Part shown: piece by piece, positions 11,701 to 64,000 of the stretch
Layout: each line of letters begins with the position of its first letter
How positions within the stretch are numbered: the first letter of the stretch is position 1
NCBI GenBank assembly: GCA_932294295.1
Contig: OW028574.1
Span: 52,016,797 to 52,080,796, forward strand
Reading direction: 5' to 3'
Origin: Alitta virens
Lineage: Eukaryota; Annelida; Polychaeta; Phyllodocida; Nereididae
DNA length: 64,000 bases
Position numbers and translations under genes: made by a program
The notes under the pieces: generated by a model
Database searches by the model: none
Seen by the model: only the letters and a program-made list of their open reading frames with translations
What the model was told of the DNA's origin: nothing

Positions 11701-14700
11701 ATTATTCGTAGTTGTTGAAAAAACATGCGCGTCTCAGGTTTTGTATGGGCAGTGAGCATCAAGAAACTTATCACTCTTTAAGATGATGATTAATATTATG
11801 AAACTTTAACCTACTATATTTATCTTTGTCATGGTTCATTCGTAAAATTACCCTGATAGACCAAATCCATAAGATTTAGTGATTGAAACTGTGAAGAGTT
11901 CATTAAAAGGTAACACAGAAAAAGTGATGCTCTGCCTCAAATATTCGTCGTGGTCAGGGGCAAACAGGATGGTGCTGTCTGGTGTGAGACAGCATGAGGT
12001 TGCTTAGCACTTTGCAATTTGCGTGGAAGGCGAGGGGAGTTGAAACCTGACTATGAATGACCATTTGAGAAATGACCAAACTTAATCATTCTTAACTGCT
12101 TAAGCAAGACAGGTAGTTATGTCCTGTGGTGCCTGCAGGACCATATGATATTAGTCCTGCCGCAGACAGCTGCAGTAACTGAGAGTAATAATCATGAGGA
12201 ATCAGTTTTATGGCAGCAAGATTCCACTGTAGAGTGACAGCCAATCTTCTGCAGAACACTTTTAGTGCATGCCTGATGCAGTAATGCTGAGGATATTTTA
12301 ATCTCCTGATCTCAACCTTAGTTATCTAACCCTGGAGAAATGTTTATAGGTTTTTTTAATTACCTGCTGCCAAGGGCTACAGATGAGAATGATGAAGAAG
12401 GCGTTGAGAAATCAAAACTAAAATTTGTCTCCGTAGTCAGTTGGGGAGTTAGGGGAAGATTGTAACTTTGGTACCAATCTGAAAATGAGGAGAAAAAAAC
12501 AAACAATGTTAATCACAAAGCACTTGATCATATGAAGTAGAAAATTAATTATAGTAGGATCAATAATAAATATCCAATCCTTTCAAATGAGGATTTATTC
12601 CGGTGTTTTGTGATTAGAGAATGTAGCATTCGAATTCTTTGATGAGATTTTATTGATAAGATTATATTTATAGATAATAAACTGTTTAGGTGTTGCATGA
12701 CACATGATCTAATTTAGATTGACAAGTCTATTTATATACAGCTGCCCGCATGATTGTTTCTAAAATATAATGTTCCCTTAGTGACAACGTTGTTTCATTG
12801 ACCCCCCACTAGGCTGTTAATAATTTGAAATAGTATCATAACAGCATTTTATATACATTGTCAGCAATGTTATCAACACGGCAACTGCTTTGTGACTTCA
12901 CCTACTTGCCCAGAAATTTACTTCTGTCAGATGTCAGGGTCTTTGGAATTAAGTTCAATGAGATCTATATACAGAATATTTTTTCTGCGTCACAACTCCC
13001 AAACCCCTTACGAACTAAGGAATTCCCCGCCTCATGAGAGACTCATCCCACCTAGGGGAGGCAGGTCATCTCCAGTACTAATGTATCATTTTTCTCTAAC
13101 CCGTATCCAGTATTGTTGTGATATAATGCTGTTGTAGCACTCATAATTGTCTCTTCTATGTAATAAGATTTTTTTTACAATTTGTATATTTTATCATTAG
13201 ATTATTGTGCAATGCCAGCCTGTTCCACCTATGATTTTGTGTCACATGTGATTAGCTCATGAATAATAATCAGCTGCAATTTTCATTACTCCCCAGGTGG
13301 CTCAAAGTATATTCCGTCGTACGGTGAGCCTTTGTAAGGATAAGTACGTCTGAATTGTCAATATCACCAGAATAAAGAGCTTGTAACAACACAAAATGGA
13401 CAGAAATGTTACTCATAACTCGAATCCCAATTTTCTTACCCTTAAAAACTGTCGTGCACCAATTAATGTCAAGATTCCTATCTTTCCAATGATACATTTT
13501 TGCTATCTTTTTATCATTATGACCATTTATCTTTACAATGGCCGGATAATATATAATTTGAATAGTTTAAGTAAATCTCATAGAAATGTTTATATGAGCT
13601 AGAAAGTTTGACTTGTTGCTAACATGTCAGTTCATTTTGTGCTGCCCCTTTCCATTTATGGAAAAATATGACTGAGAAACAGGTGCAACTTTGTATTGGG
13701 GATGGTACTTTGTTATTCTTTTATCGTGACAGACCTTCTAAGCTAAGACATCCGTCAGGCTATTTTGCTTGCAATGGGTGTGGTCACTACAATAGGTGAT
13801 GATAATTTTGTTGCTAGCAACTTGTTGTAGTTGTAAAGATAAATTGATAATGTTTCCGCTGGGATTCTGGAGTTTGACAGTTGCAGTAAAAAATGTGCAT
13901 ACACTTGACAGAAAACGGATAACCATTATTAAAGTGCAATTAATCTCTCACTACACGAATAGTTTTTGTCAGATATATCACTACAAACCTAATTAAATGA
14001 AAACATAGTTTCAGTCAGATTCATTCAATATTTTTGACACAAAATGCAGGGGTTTTTTTTAAATATCAAATTTTGGCTGGGTCAAAGTGTGCATACACAC
14101 CAGTAAGCCAGTGAAATAGTGTGATATTTTTCAGTTGAAAAAGCTAGTCCTAATACTATGATATTTCTCAGTTTCTGATATAACCCGTTTGTAGCTTCTC
14201 TTTTGTTGAATTCATGCCTATTATGGGATGATTAACAATCATTGCTTATTAGGGACTCAGCATAATGCCTTATCAATATCTGCTTTATTAATCCAACAAT
14301 GAAGCATGGTGAAGGAAACAATTTTCTTTGAGGTTGTTTCTGTACTGGTGGAGCAGGGATGCTTTGAAAATATGATGGCATCATGATTCTTACAGAAGGC
14401 CTCAGTCAGAAAACTGAAGCCAGGTCGAAATTAAGTACATAATCATAACAATACCACAGAGCATGCTTGAACACTGGTGTAAGAATGGCTCACATAAAAC
14501 ATAATTAGGTTTTTGAAGTGGTCATCTTGAAGTTTTGATGTAAACCCAATTGAATTTTCGTGGAGGGAATAGAAATTAAAGACAGGTTCACATTCATTGG
14601 TCATCATTCATTGTCCAGAATTTATAAAATTCCCATGACAAACGATCAAAAGAAAGCATCTCCTACACATGCCAAAAACCAGTTTTGAAGTATGAGAACA

Positions 14701-17261
14701 AATTGATTGCTGTTGAACAGGCTAAACATCGCGCAACAAAATATCAATTGAAGTGTATGCACGCTTTTGACCCAGCAAAAAATTCGATATTTGAAAAAAG
14801 ATCCTGCATTTTGTCAAAGGTATTGAAGAATCTGACTGAAACTATATGTTTTCATCGAATTAGGGTTGTAGTAATATATATATCTGACAACAATTATCTG
14901 TTTAGTGACAGATTAAGTCCATTTTAAATAATGGTTATCTGTTTCTGTTCAAGTGTATGTAAATGTTTTACCAACTGTAGATGCACTGTAACTTAATTGA
15001 AATTCAGTCCTTCTAACATATTTTTGACATAGAGAATTGAAATAGCACCATGCATATTGAACACGGCTTTGAAATTGCACCACACTGACAGAAAAACCAG
15101 CAACCCAGCCTATTTATGATGATTTTTATTTTTTTTTATTGTGTCATGTCTTAATTCGTAGGAAAAACAAACATTAGTTTAGCAATTTTTTTAGTCATAA
15201 ACATTTTCTGACAAGGCTTTTATGCTGCCTGAGCACCAGCACTTCCTCATCAGTATAAAATAGAAATTGCACCTACTTGTCCTATGTTGGACATCGATTT
15301 GAAATCGGTCTTACCAGATTGGACATTGAATTGAAATTGCAATACCTCATTGGACATAGACCTGAAATTGCACCTGGCATAATGACATAGAATTGAAAAT
15401 GCACTCACCATCTTGAAAGTAGCAGTTGCAAGGGTCATAATGAGACACTGGTCTAACACAGGGCTCTTCTTGGTATGGTAAAAATGATGAATCCCACACA
15501 TGAGGTCGATGAACCATTCCAATGACTTTACATCCACTTCTTAACCTCGTTGCATGTTGTCCACGATTCACTGGGAACTCTGGGCCAAATTCAAGTGATG
15601 AACAAACCAACTTTGGTTTCTCTGTGGCTGTTCAAATAGATGTGTCATATATTAAATTACACATATGTTGTTTACTGTTTCAGTTGCAAAGGATGTGCCA
15701 AATATTAAATTAAACATGTTGTTACTGTTTAAGTTTCAAAAGATGTGTCACATATTAAATTACATATGTTGTTACTGTGTAAGTTTCAAAAGATGTGTCG
15801 CATATTAAGTTACGCATATGTAGTTACTCTTAAGTTGCAAAAGATGAGTCGCATATTAAATTACACATACGTTGCTATTCTGTAAGTTTAAAAAATGTGT
15901 CAAATACTAAATTACACTTATTTTGTGGCTGTTTAAGTTGCAGATAACAGCTTAATCAGCACTAAATGAATAAAAAGGTCAGGTTCATCCTACTGACCTA
16001 CATACAGCCTTAGCTAATTACTCTTTGTCCTGTCGGACAGTTGTTTGACCAAATTTTAAAGATATATGAAGACTCAAATTGCCATCAAAGAGAGTGGCAT
16101 CTGCTGCAGAGCCCCCAATAAATTTGATCAATAGCAATTTCAAAGTTGGTTTATTACATTGTTTGTTATTGTGAATCTCTACTCTTTAACGTGGTTGAGA
16201 AAAGGTTGAAATATGTTGCAGTTTAGGTTAACAATTACACCAAATTGTAAAAGTCTTTTTAAGATCACAAGTTTTGCTTGTTTGGTTTCTACATGTATAA
16301 GTTGGCTGAAGCTGCAATAGTCATAACCATATATCTGGTGATAGAAGGTGTAAAGTACACTGCCCTCCAAAAATATAAGACCACTTGAGCATGTACACAG
16401 TGGTCAAAGGGATCTCTAATTTTTGGAGGGCGATGTAGAAATAAGTAGAAGAAAATCTTACCGAGATCCTAGTTAATGCCTTTATGATTTGTAGGCTAAG
16501 GAAAGAGAAACATGCATTTTCTTATGAAATACCATGGTTCATAGATAAATAAGATGAAATTCACTTCTCAAAATATAATGCCAAATAGAGAGGTCATACA
16601 AACGCAAGGTACACACAATAGACAGTTACGTTTTACAATATTCAAACAACACACCAAGCCATAAGAAACATCGATGACAACCATTTGGTTAAAGAGGTTA
16701 TGACATTCAAAGAAGAAGAATAACAATCATATTCATTGTACTAATTATTGATCATGCACATCCATAGTTATACGATGGATTTTATACCTTGAATATTAAA
16801 CTGTTTTGAAATGGCCTAATGGTCTTGAGTCAAATTAGAATAGTGTCCAACTATCTGCATCTTATGTGAATGGTTCAGCCATTGAACTATTCACACTTAA
16901 CTTGCCATTTTTATGGAGAATGTAGATTGCCAATCTCCGGATTTATAATGACCGATTAATTTACCTTCAAGAAATTTCACCCAACTTAGGCCTTTTTTAT
17001 ATTGTGCCAAAACTGTGGATATGTCTTAACAAGATCAGTCATGTAATATACTGCTGATGGTAACACTCTTGATGATATACAAATTTGGTGAAATAGTTAG
17101 TTTAAACAATCGGCATTTGAAAATCATTGGTCTCCTCATGGCAAGGGTGGTAACTCTTGGGGTGATGCACATTAAAGTGCTTATCTAGTTCTCGTGTACC
17201 GAAGTGCAAAATGACCACACTGGTTAACGTTGAACAATTTGTTATATATGTCCCATTTCAT
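8625..17261 (-). CDS. C2-domain protein gene (separate gene, or C2B end of the Piccolo-like gene)
   Basis: Reading B gives eight exons, all in phase: 17261-17200 (ATG after CACC), 16495-16462 (34 nt), 15619-15409, 12478-12364, 11451-11318, 9983-9867, 9241-9096 and 8765-8625 (TGA), 319 residues. Reading A enters the third exon at 15621 (phase 1) from the upstream Piccolo-like gene. The C-terminal ~130 residues form one C2 domain: GEVLVGLQC...LLVSVMHC (strands 1-2), KKPKRRTSKVQKACSNPVFN (positive strand and NPVFN turn), LELCIWSN, and a terminal VISCYKLLSSA similar to the WYKL end of RIM-type C2 domains. Acidic calcium-binding loop residues are absent, as in RIM C2B and C2CD4 domains, so it is probably calcium-independent. 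The N-terminal half is Cys- and Ser-rich and unrecognised. The first two exons are the least certain. Confidence 0.6.
9096..9241 (-). CDS. C2 gene exon, middle of the C2 domain
   Basis: Acceptor CATTTCAG|ATTGG and donor GAG|GTATAA, phase 1 in and 0 out. It encodes the DWSCTVRHLEARNL stretch, the basic KKPKRRTSK strand and SNPVFNQIFSF. Confidence 0.78.
9867..9983 (-). CDS. C2 gene exon, start of the C2 domain
   Basis: Acceptor TTCTCAG|AACAG, donor CATG|GTAAGA, phase 1 in and 1 out. It encodes ILTGEVLVGLQCDETDESLL and VSVMHC, the first strands of a C2 domain. Confidence 0.75.
10210..11130. repeat. Diverged repeat rich in TCAAGGTCA half-sites
   Basis: Intron sequence with recurring GACCTTGACC / TCAAGGTCA words, for example TCAAGGTCA at 10718-10726, 10860-10868 and 11095-11103, amid phrases such as CTTGACCCATTTCTCAAG. 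The layout suggests an old dispersed repeat. TCAAGGTCA is also an extended nuclear-receptor (ERR/SF-1 type) half-site. Confidence 0.45.
11318..11451 (-). CDS. C2 gene exon (possibly exonised repeat)
   Basis: Acceptor TTTTTGCAG|TTTTT, donor AAAAA|GTGAGT, phase 2 in and 1 out. Skipping it would break the frame. It encodes a GQG-containing stretch (LKLGQGCDGKRLVTTELGQG). Its DNA contains GACCTTGACCCAG and CAACCTTGGCCCAG words like those of the repeat next door at 10.2-11.1 kb. Confidence 0.6.
12364..12478 (-). CDS. C2 gene exon, Ser/Thr-rich
   Basis: Acceptor TTTTCAG|ATTGG, donor AGCAG|GTAATT, phase 1 in and 2 out. It encodes DWYQSYNLPLTPQL followed by a Ser/Phe-rich stretch (FSFDFSTPSSSFSS). 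Confidence 0.7.
12479..15408. other. Intron of the C2 gene with a Tc1-like element
   Basis: The only structure seen is the Tc1-like element at 13878-14977 and a dispersed repeat at about 13385-13445 that is related to 37755-37815. Confidence 0.5.
13878..14977 (+). mobile_element. Decayed Tc1/mariner-type DNA transposon
   Basis: About 1.1 kb bounded by imperfect inverted ends: CAGTTGCAGTAAAAAATG then TGCATACACTTGACAG on the left, matched by the reverse complement of CTGTTCAAGTGTATG then TAAATGTTTTACCAACTG on the right. The right end is followed by TA. Transposase remnants include PTMKHGEGN...GCF.TGGAGM (from 14293) and FLKWSS.SFDVNPIEFSWRE (from about 14511). These match the Tc1 blocks KHGGGS..WGCF and W.SQSPDLNPIE..W. 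In-frame stops show it is dead. Confidence 0.8.
15409..15621 (-). CDS. C2 gene exon, Cys-rich; first exon with firm coding support in the chain
   Basis: Donor AAGATG|GTGAGT. The acceptor can be CCACAG|AGAAACC (15621, phase 1) or CACAGAG|AAACC (15619, phase 0). It encodes KPKLVCSSLEFGPEFPVNRG and later HYDPCNCYFQD. The two acceptor choices decide whether it joins the upstream Piccolo-like exons (phase 1) or the 34-nt exon at 16462-16495 (phase 0). Confidence 0.65.
15622..15950. repeat. Six-copy minisatellite, 51-bp unit, abutting a splice acceptor
   Basis: GATGTGTCACATATTAAATT recurs at 15639, 15692, 15742, 15792, 15843 and 15894, a spacing of 50-53 bp. Copies share TGTTGTTACTGTTTAAGTTG between them. 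The array begins within a few bases of the exon acceptor at 15621. Confidence 0.85.
16361..16432. repeat. Short foldback element
   Basis: Perfect inverted 13-mers GCCCTCCAAAAAT (16362-16374) and ATTTTTGGAGGGC (16419-16431) enclose a second inverted pair GACCACT (16379-16385) / AGTGGTC (16399-16405). It looks like a deleted DNA transposon. Related ends occur at 40175 and near 18090. Confidence 0.7.
16462..16495 (-). CDS. Candidate 34-nt exon of the C2 gene
   Basis: A very strong acceptor (TTTCTCTTTCCTTAG|CCTAC) and donor (CTCG|GTAAGA) bracket 34 nt. It is open only in the frame that takes two bases from upstream (LQIIKALTRIS). That fits the candidate first exon at 17200-17261 and the 15619 acceptor. 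Confidence 0.45.
17200..17261 (-). CDS. Candidate first coding exon of the C2 gene
   Basis: ATG in a CACCATGA context (17261-17259) opens MKWDIYNKLFNVNQCGHFAL plus two bases to a GTACAC donor at 17199-17194. It lies about 90 bp downstream (minus strand) of an NRF1 site. The donor is weak, so this call is tentative. Confidence 0.35.
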
Positions 17262-17348
17262 GGTGAGTTTGATACACAAGGTTAAAATTGAAATTACAAT
17301 AATTGACTCACACCATATTTACATATGAATACAAAAAATAGTGCACAA

Positions 17349-17360
17349 TGCGCATGCGCG
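17349..17360. promoter_or_regulatory. Perfect NRF1 site
   Basis: TGCGCATGCGCG matches the palindromic NRF1 consensus exactly. A CRE-like ACGTCA lies about 25 bp away (minus TGACGT). The site is between the last exon of the Piccolo-like gene and the C2-domain exons, which suggests a promoter for the latter. Confidence 0.5.
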
Positions 17361-17530
17361 ACAAGATGAAACTGGAGGGTTGTACGTCAGCAGTTTGTTC
17401 TTGATTTTTTTTTTTAATATTAATTCGTAATCTGTTCAAGCAGGATATTGTATTATAAAGAAGGATGACCAATGACAATATTCACTCAATATAAGGTAAT
17501 AGTGGAACCATTAATAATCAGGGTTATGAA

Positions 17531-61312
<43,782 letters not shown>

Positions 61313-61600
61313 CTACCAAACAAAAGAAAAAGAAATTGTTACAATATTTCATAATATTTGTTTATTGATGCCAAGAAGGTATGCTTTGTAACTGGAAAAT
61401 AATCACATGAGACGTTAAATCGGCAGTGCTTTATACCCGGTGTCTATGCAGGGCCATGCAAAATACCCCATTCACCAAAGGTAAATGTTGATATTGTATG
61501 GATTGCAAGCTTTATGATTTCATCACTATGTCTGCCTTATGAGCTGGACATAGAGGCTCAGTAAACTTTGGAACAGAAAAATCATTGATTTGTTTGTAAA

Positions 61601-61732
61601 GGATGGTATTATCGACAGGGCGGGTATTATCGACAGGGCAGGTATTATCGACACTTAAATTGGTTTGTAAACAAAATTGTTAACATTCTAATATGAGTGT
61701 CGATTATACCTGCCCTGTCGATACTACCCTCC
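61601..61732. repeat. Short tandem repeat with an inverted copy
   Basis: GGTATTATCGACAGGGC occurs three times in a row (third copy partly changed) at 61605-61653. After about 40 bp its reverse complement follows at 61696-61732 (GTGTCGATTATACCTGCC, CTGTCGATACTACCCTCC). This can fold into a hairpin. Confidence 0.8.
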
Positions 61733-62707
61733 TTCACGGTACATGATACCCTATATGATTTACCTTATATTCCCTGTTAAATACGTAGGAAGCCTTAATA
61801 AACATAAAGTTCAGATTCAGCAAAGATTCAATTATTTGGGAAATGACGTCCCATTCCCTATACACAAAACCTCACAAAAATATGCTAAACTTCAATCCGA
61901 ATTCAACGGAATTTCATCAACAGCTTCGATACTAGGCTTATAAGGAAACGTCATTACTCATAACTGGAGTGTTTTGATGGTTGCGGCAAATCTTTCCACT
62001 ATTATGTGTGGCACACGGCCGTAAGATTTCCTCATGTAAATATACTGGTCACAACTGTCGCTATTGTACACTTCAGTAAGGTAGGAGTAGGTCTTTTACA
62101 TTGCATTATATATATTATGATCTTACAGAACTAACTTCTTATTGACCTGTACATTGTATGGCTTTATAGATCTGGTAAATTTCAATGATGAATTCCAAAC
62201 TTACCAAACTAATGAATCCCCCTCCTTGAAGATATAAAGATTAAGGCTGAATTAGCCACCTAATGTACGTAGATTGTCATGCTATTTAGATGCTAGTCTA
62301 GCTGCTGAGTCTAATATACGCTGTGGGCTATATTGTATTACTTCAGTAAAGCGGATGTGCTCTTAACTCACCCTGAAGTGACGATTAGTGCTACAGTAAC
62401 AATTAATTACTGGTAAAACACACAAAAAAAATTCTTCTATATTCGATTTTAATTAATTTGTGTAAAAGTGTGCACCTGAGCTACTTTGTATTGTTTACAC
62501 CCAATATGAATGAAAAACAATTAGGCCTAAATAATTAAAAAGAAAGTAAAAATAATGAGGCCTCCAGACAATGTGTAGAACTTGTTGATTTATCATATTT
62601 TTGGGGTTCCGCAGCATACTGAGTGCATATTAGACATGTAATTATTTGGTATTAGTATACTTATACACATCGTAGATGTGATTTGCCAGAGCATTTGACA
62701 TGAAAGA

Positions 62708-62845
62708 TGGTACATTATACAATTATACAATGGTTACATGTGTGACATGAAGATATGTACAACCGAAGATGTCAATGTACATAACATTTGAGAGTGTACA
62801 TATTTCATGTCTCACAATGTAACCATTGTGTAATTGTTTTGTACC
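62708..62845. repeat. Inverted repeat, about 42-bp arms
   Basis: CAATTATACAATGGTTACAT and TGACATGAAGATATGTAC (62720-62760) are mirrored at 62796-62836 with few mismatches, across a 35-bp spacer. Weaker pairing (TGGTAC...) extends outward. It looks like a MITE or foldback element. Confidence 0.8.
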
Positions 62846-64000
62846 ACTGAACCCCAATATTTTTGTTGTTAATGTGGTATTTTATTTTTTTATTGATTAC
62901 ACTTCACTGAAAAATAGCGCTCAATTCTAATAAATTAATACCAGTTGTATAGTAGGATTGAATTTTGAAAATCGGATAAAAATTGACGAAGTTATTAATC
63001 ATGATTTCACTTTCAGCTGCCTACCAATCGCAGCGTGACATTTCTCATTACTGTTGTACATGAAGATTTGTACAACGGCGTACATAATGCTAAATTGCAC
63101 TGGTGAGTGGTACAAACAGATATATATATCTATACTTTTCTTTTTTTTTTACACTCAACGACATTGAAATTCGCCATGACATTGATATTCGCCACCCCCC
63201 TAAAACACATTGCAAGTTGATGATTTGTTAGAAAACTAATTGTTTGTATCACTGACAGTATTATATCACTCCGACTGACATCTAATACGTGTTTATTGCA
63301 CTTTATTCCAAGTGGCGAATCCCGATGTCGTGGCAAAAATCAATGTTGCCGATTGTAGGATTTTGGTAAAACGTTCCAGAGAAACAGAACTTTAAACCAG
63401 TCTTTAATTAGCAGTAATATTCAAGATAATTGTCTCATTATTTTTCAATTAGCCAAACAGGCATATGTTGAATAGGTAAACGTTAAATCACGCTTGTTAT
63501 GAATGTGATTGTATTACAGACAATAGTGCTACTGCAACGCTGTTTCAGCAGGCACTATAGAAAGATGGAACGCTGAGCACAGCCATGGTTGCTATGGGAT
63601 TATCATTCTTATATGATTGATCCGTTGCCATGGAAATGTCACGGAGGTTTTCTCTGAATCTCCTCAGTTCAGGTGGCCAGGCTGGTAAAAAACTGATATG
63701 GCATGTCTCTTCCGGGCAGGTACTGAGACAGGAGTTACTGCATCATTTCGATATATGACAATAATTCTTGAATATTATGTAACAGGTTTAAGTATATACC
63801 CACAATTGCATGAATAAATAGAGATTTGGCCTAATGGTATTCTTGAGATTGGGAAGGCTGCGACGTCATAGTTGTTGTGGCTAATCCAATTGCTAACAAG
63901 ACTGCTGTAAAATATTTAGTAATTGAAATAGGCAATTCTTGTATTGTATCTCGATAATTTTGTGAGATAAAACAGAATACATTTCAACAAAGCATTCAAT

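Larger units (their letters stand above)
61313..64000. other. Right flank, intron upstream of the zinc-finger exon
   Basis: No exon with the missing CxxC ligands was found. It holds inverted repeats at 61601-61732 and 62708-62845, and an RFX-like GTTGCCATGGAAAT at 63624-63637. Confidence 0.45.

Noticed and set aside
15622..15950. CRISPR-like array
   Set aside because: The whole 51-bp unit is repeated with no unique spacers; it is a minisatellite in an animal intron.

Overview
The window is animal nuclear DNA. It is AT-rich, spliced genes have GT-AG introns of about 0.1 to 5.6 kb, and introns carry decayed LINE, Tc1-like, MITE-like and tRNA-SINE-like sequence. The gene content (a Piccolo/Fife-type active-zone scaffold and DPM3) points to a bilaterian invertebrate, probably marine. 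I cannot name the species from sequence alone.

Left end (1 to 8.6 kb): a small, apparently intact DPM3 gene lies on the + strand (coding exons 4398-6029). Its probable promoter at about 1.44-1.68 kb has three CCAAT boxes. A possible first coding exon of an unrecognised gene (1381-1189, minus strand) diverges from it. The intron upstream of the DPM3 start codon holds a 22-bp minisatellite and a LINE reverse-transcriptase fragment.

8.6 to 17.3 kb, minus strand: a phase-consistent chain of exons ends in a C2 domain without acidic calcium-binding loops (stop at 8625). It can be read as a separate 319-residue gene starting at 17261 next to an NRF1 site, or as the C2B part of the large gene upstream.

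17.5 to 61.3 kb, minus strand: seventeen exons, all joined in phase, encode at least 2,634 residues of a Piccolo/Fife-family active-zone protein. They give half of a RIM/Piccolo-type zinc finger, two very large low-complexity exons (2.8 and 2.4 kb), a PDZ domain over four exons, and a C2A domain with the acidic loop residues of a calcium-binding C2. The 5' end lies beyond position 64000.

The most striking feature is a pure (AGT)n tract of about 3.0 kb, roughly 1,000 copies, at 23205-26209. It sits in the intron that splits the C2A domain and stops 38 bp short of the splice acceptor. A perfect TACTAAC branch-site sequence forms at its edge. Other points of interest are CRE/RFX motif clusters inside introns (38.1 and 46.9-47.7 kb), a MITE-like family with two copies, several hairpins, and in-frame coding minisatellites (MHDPRD, HTPPPNQ, polyQ).
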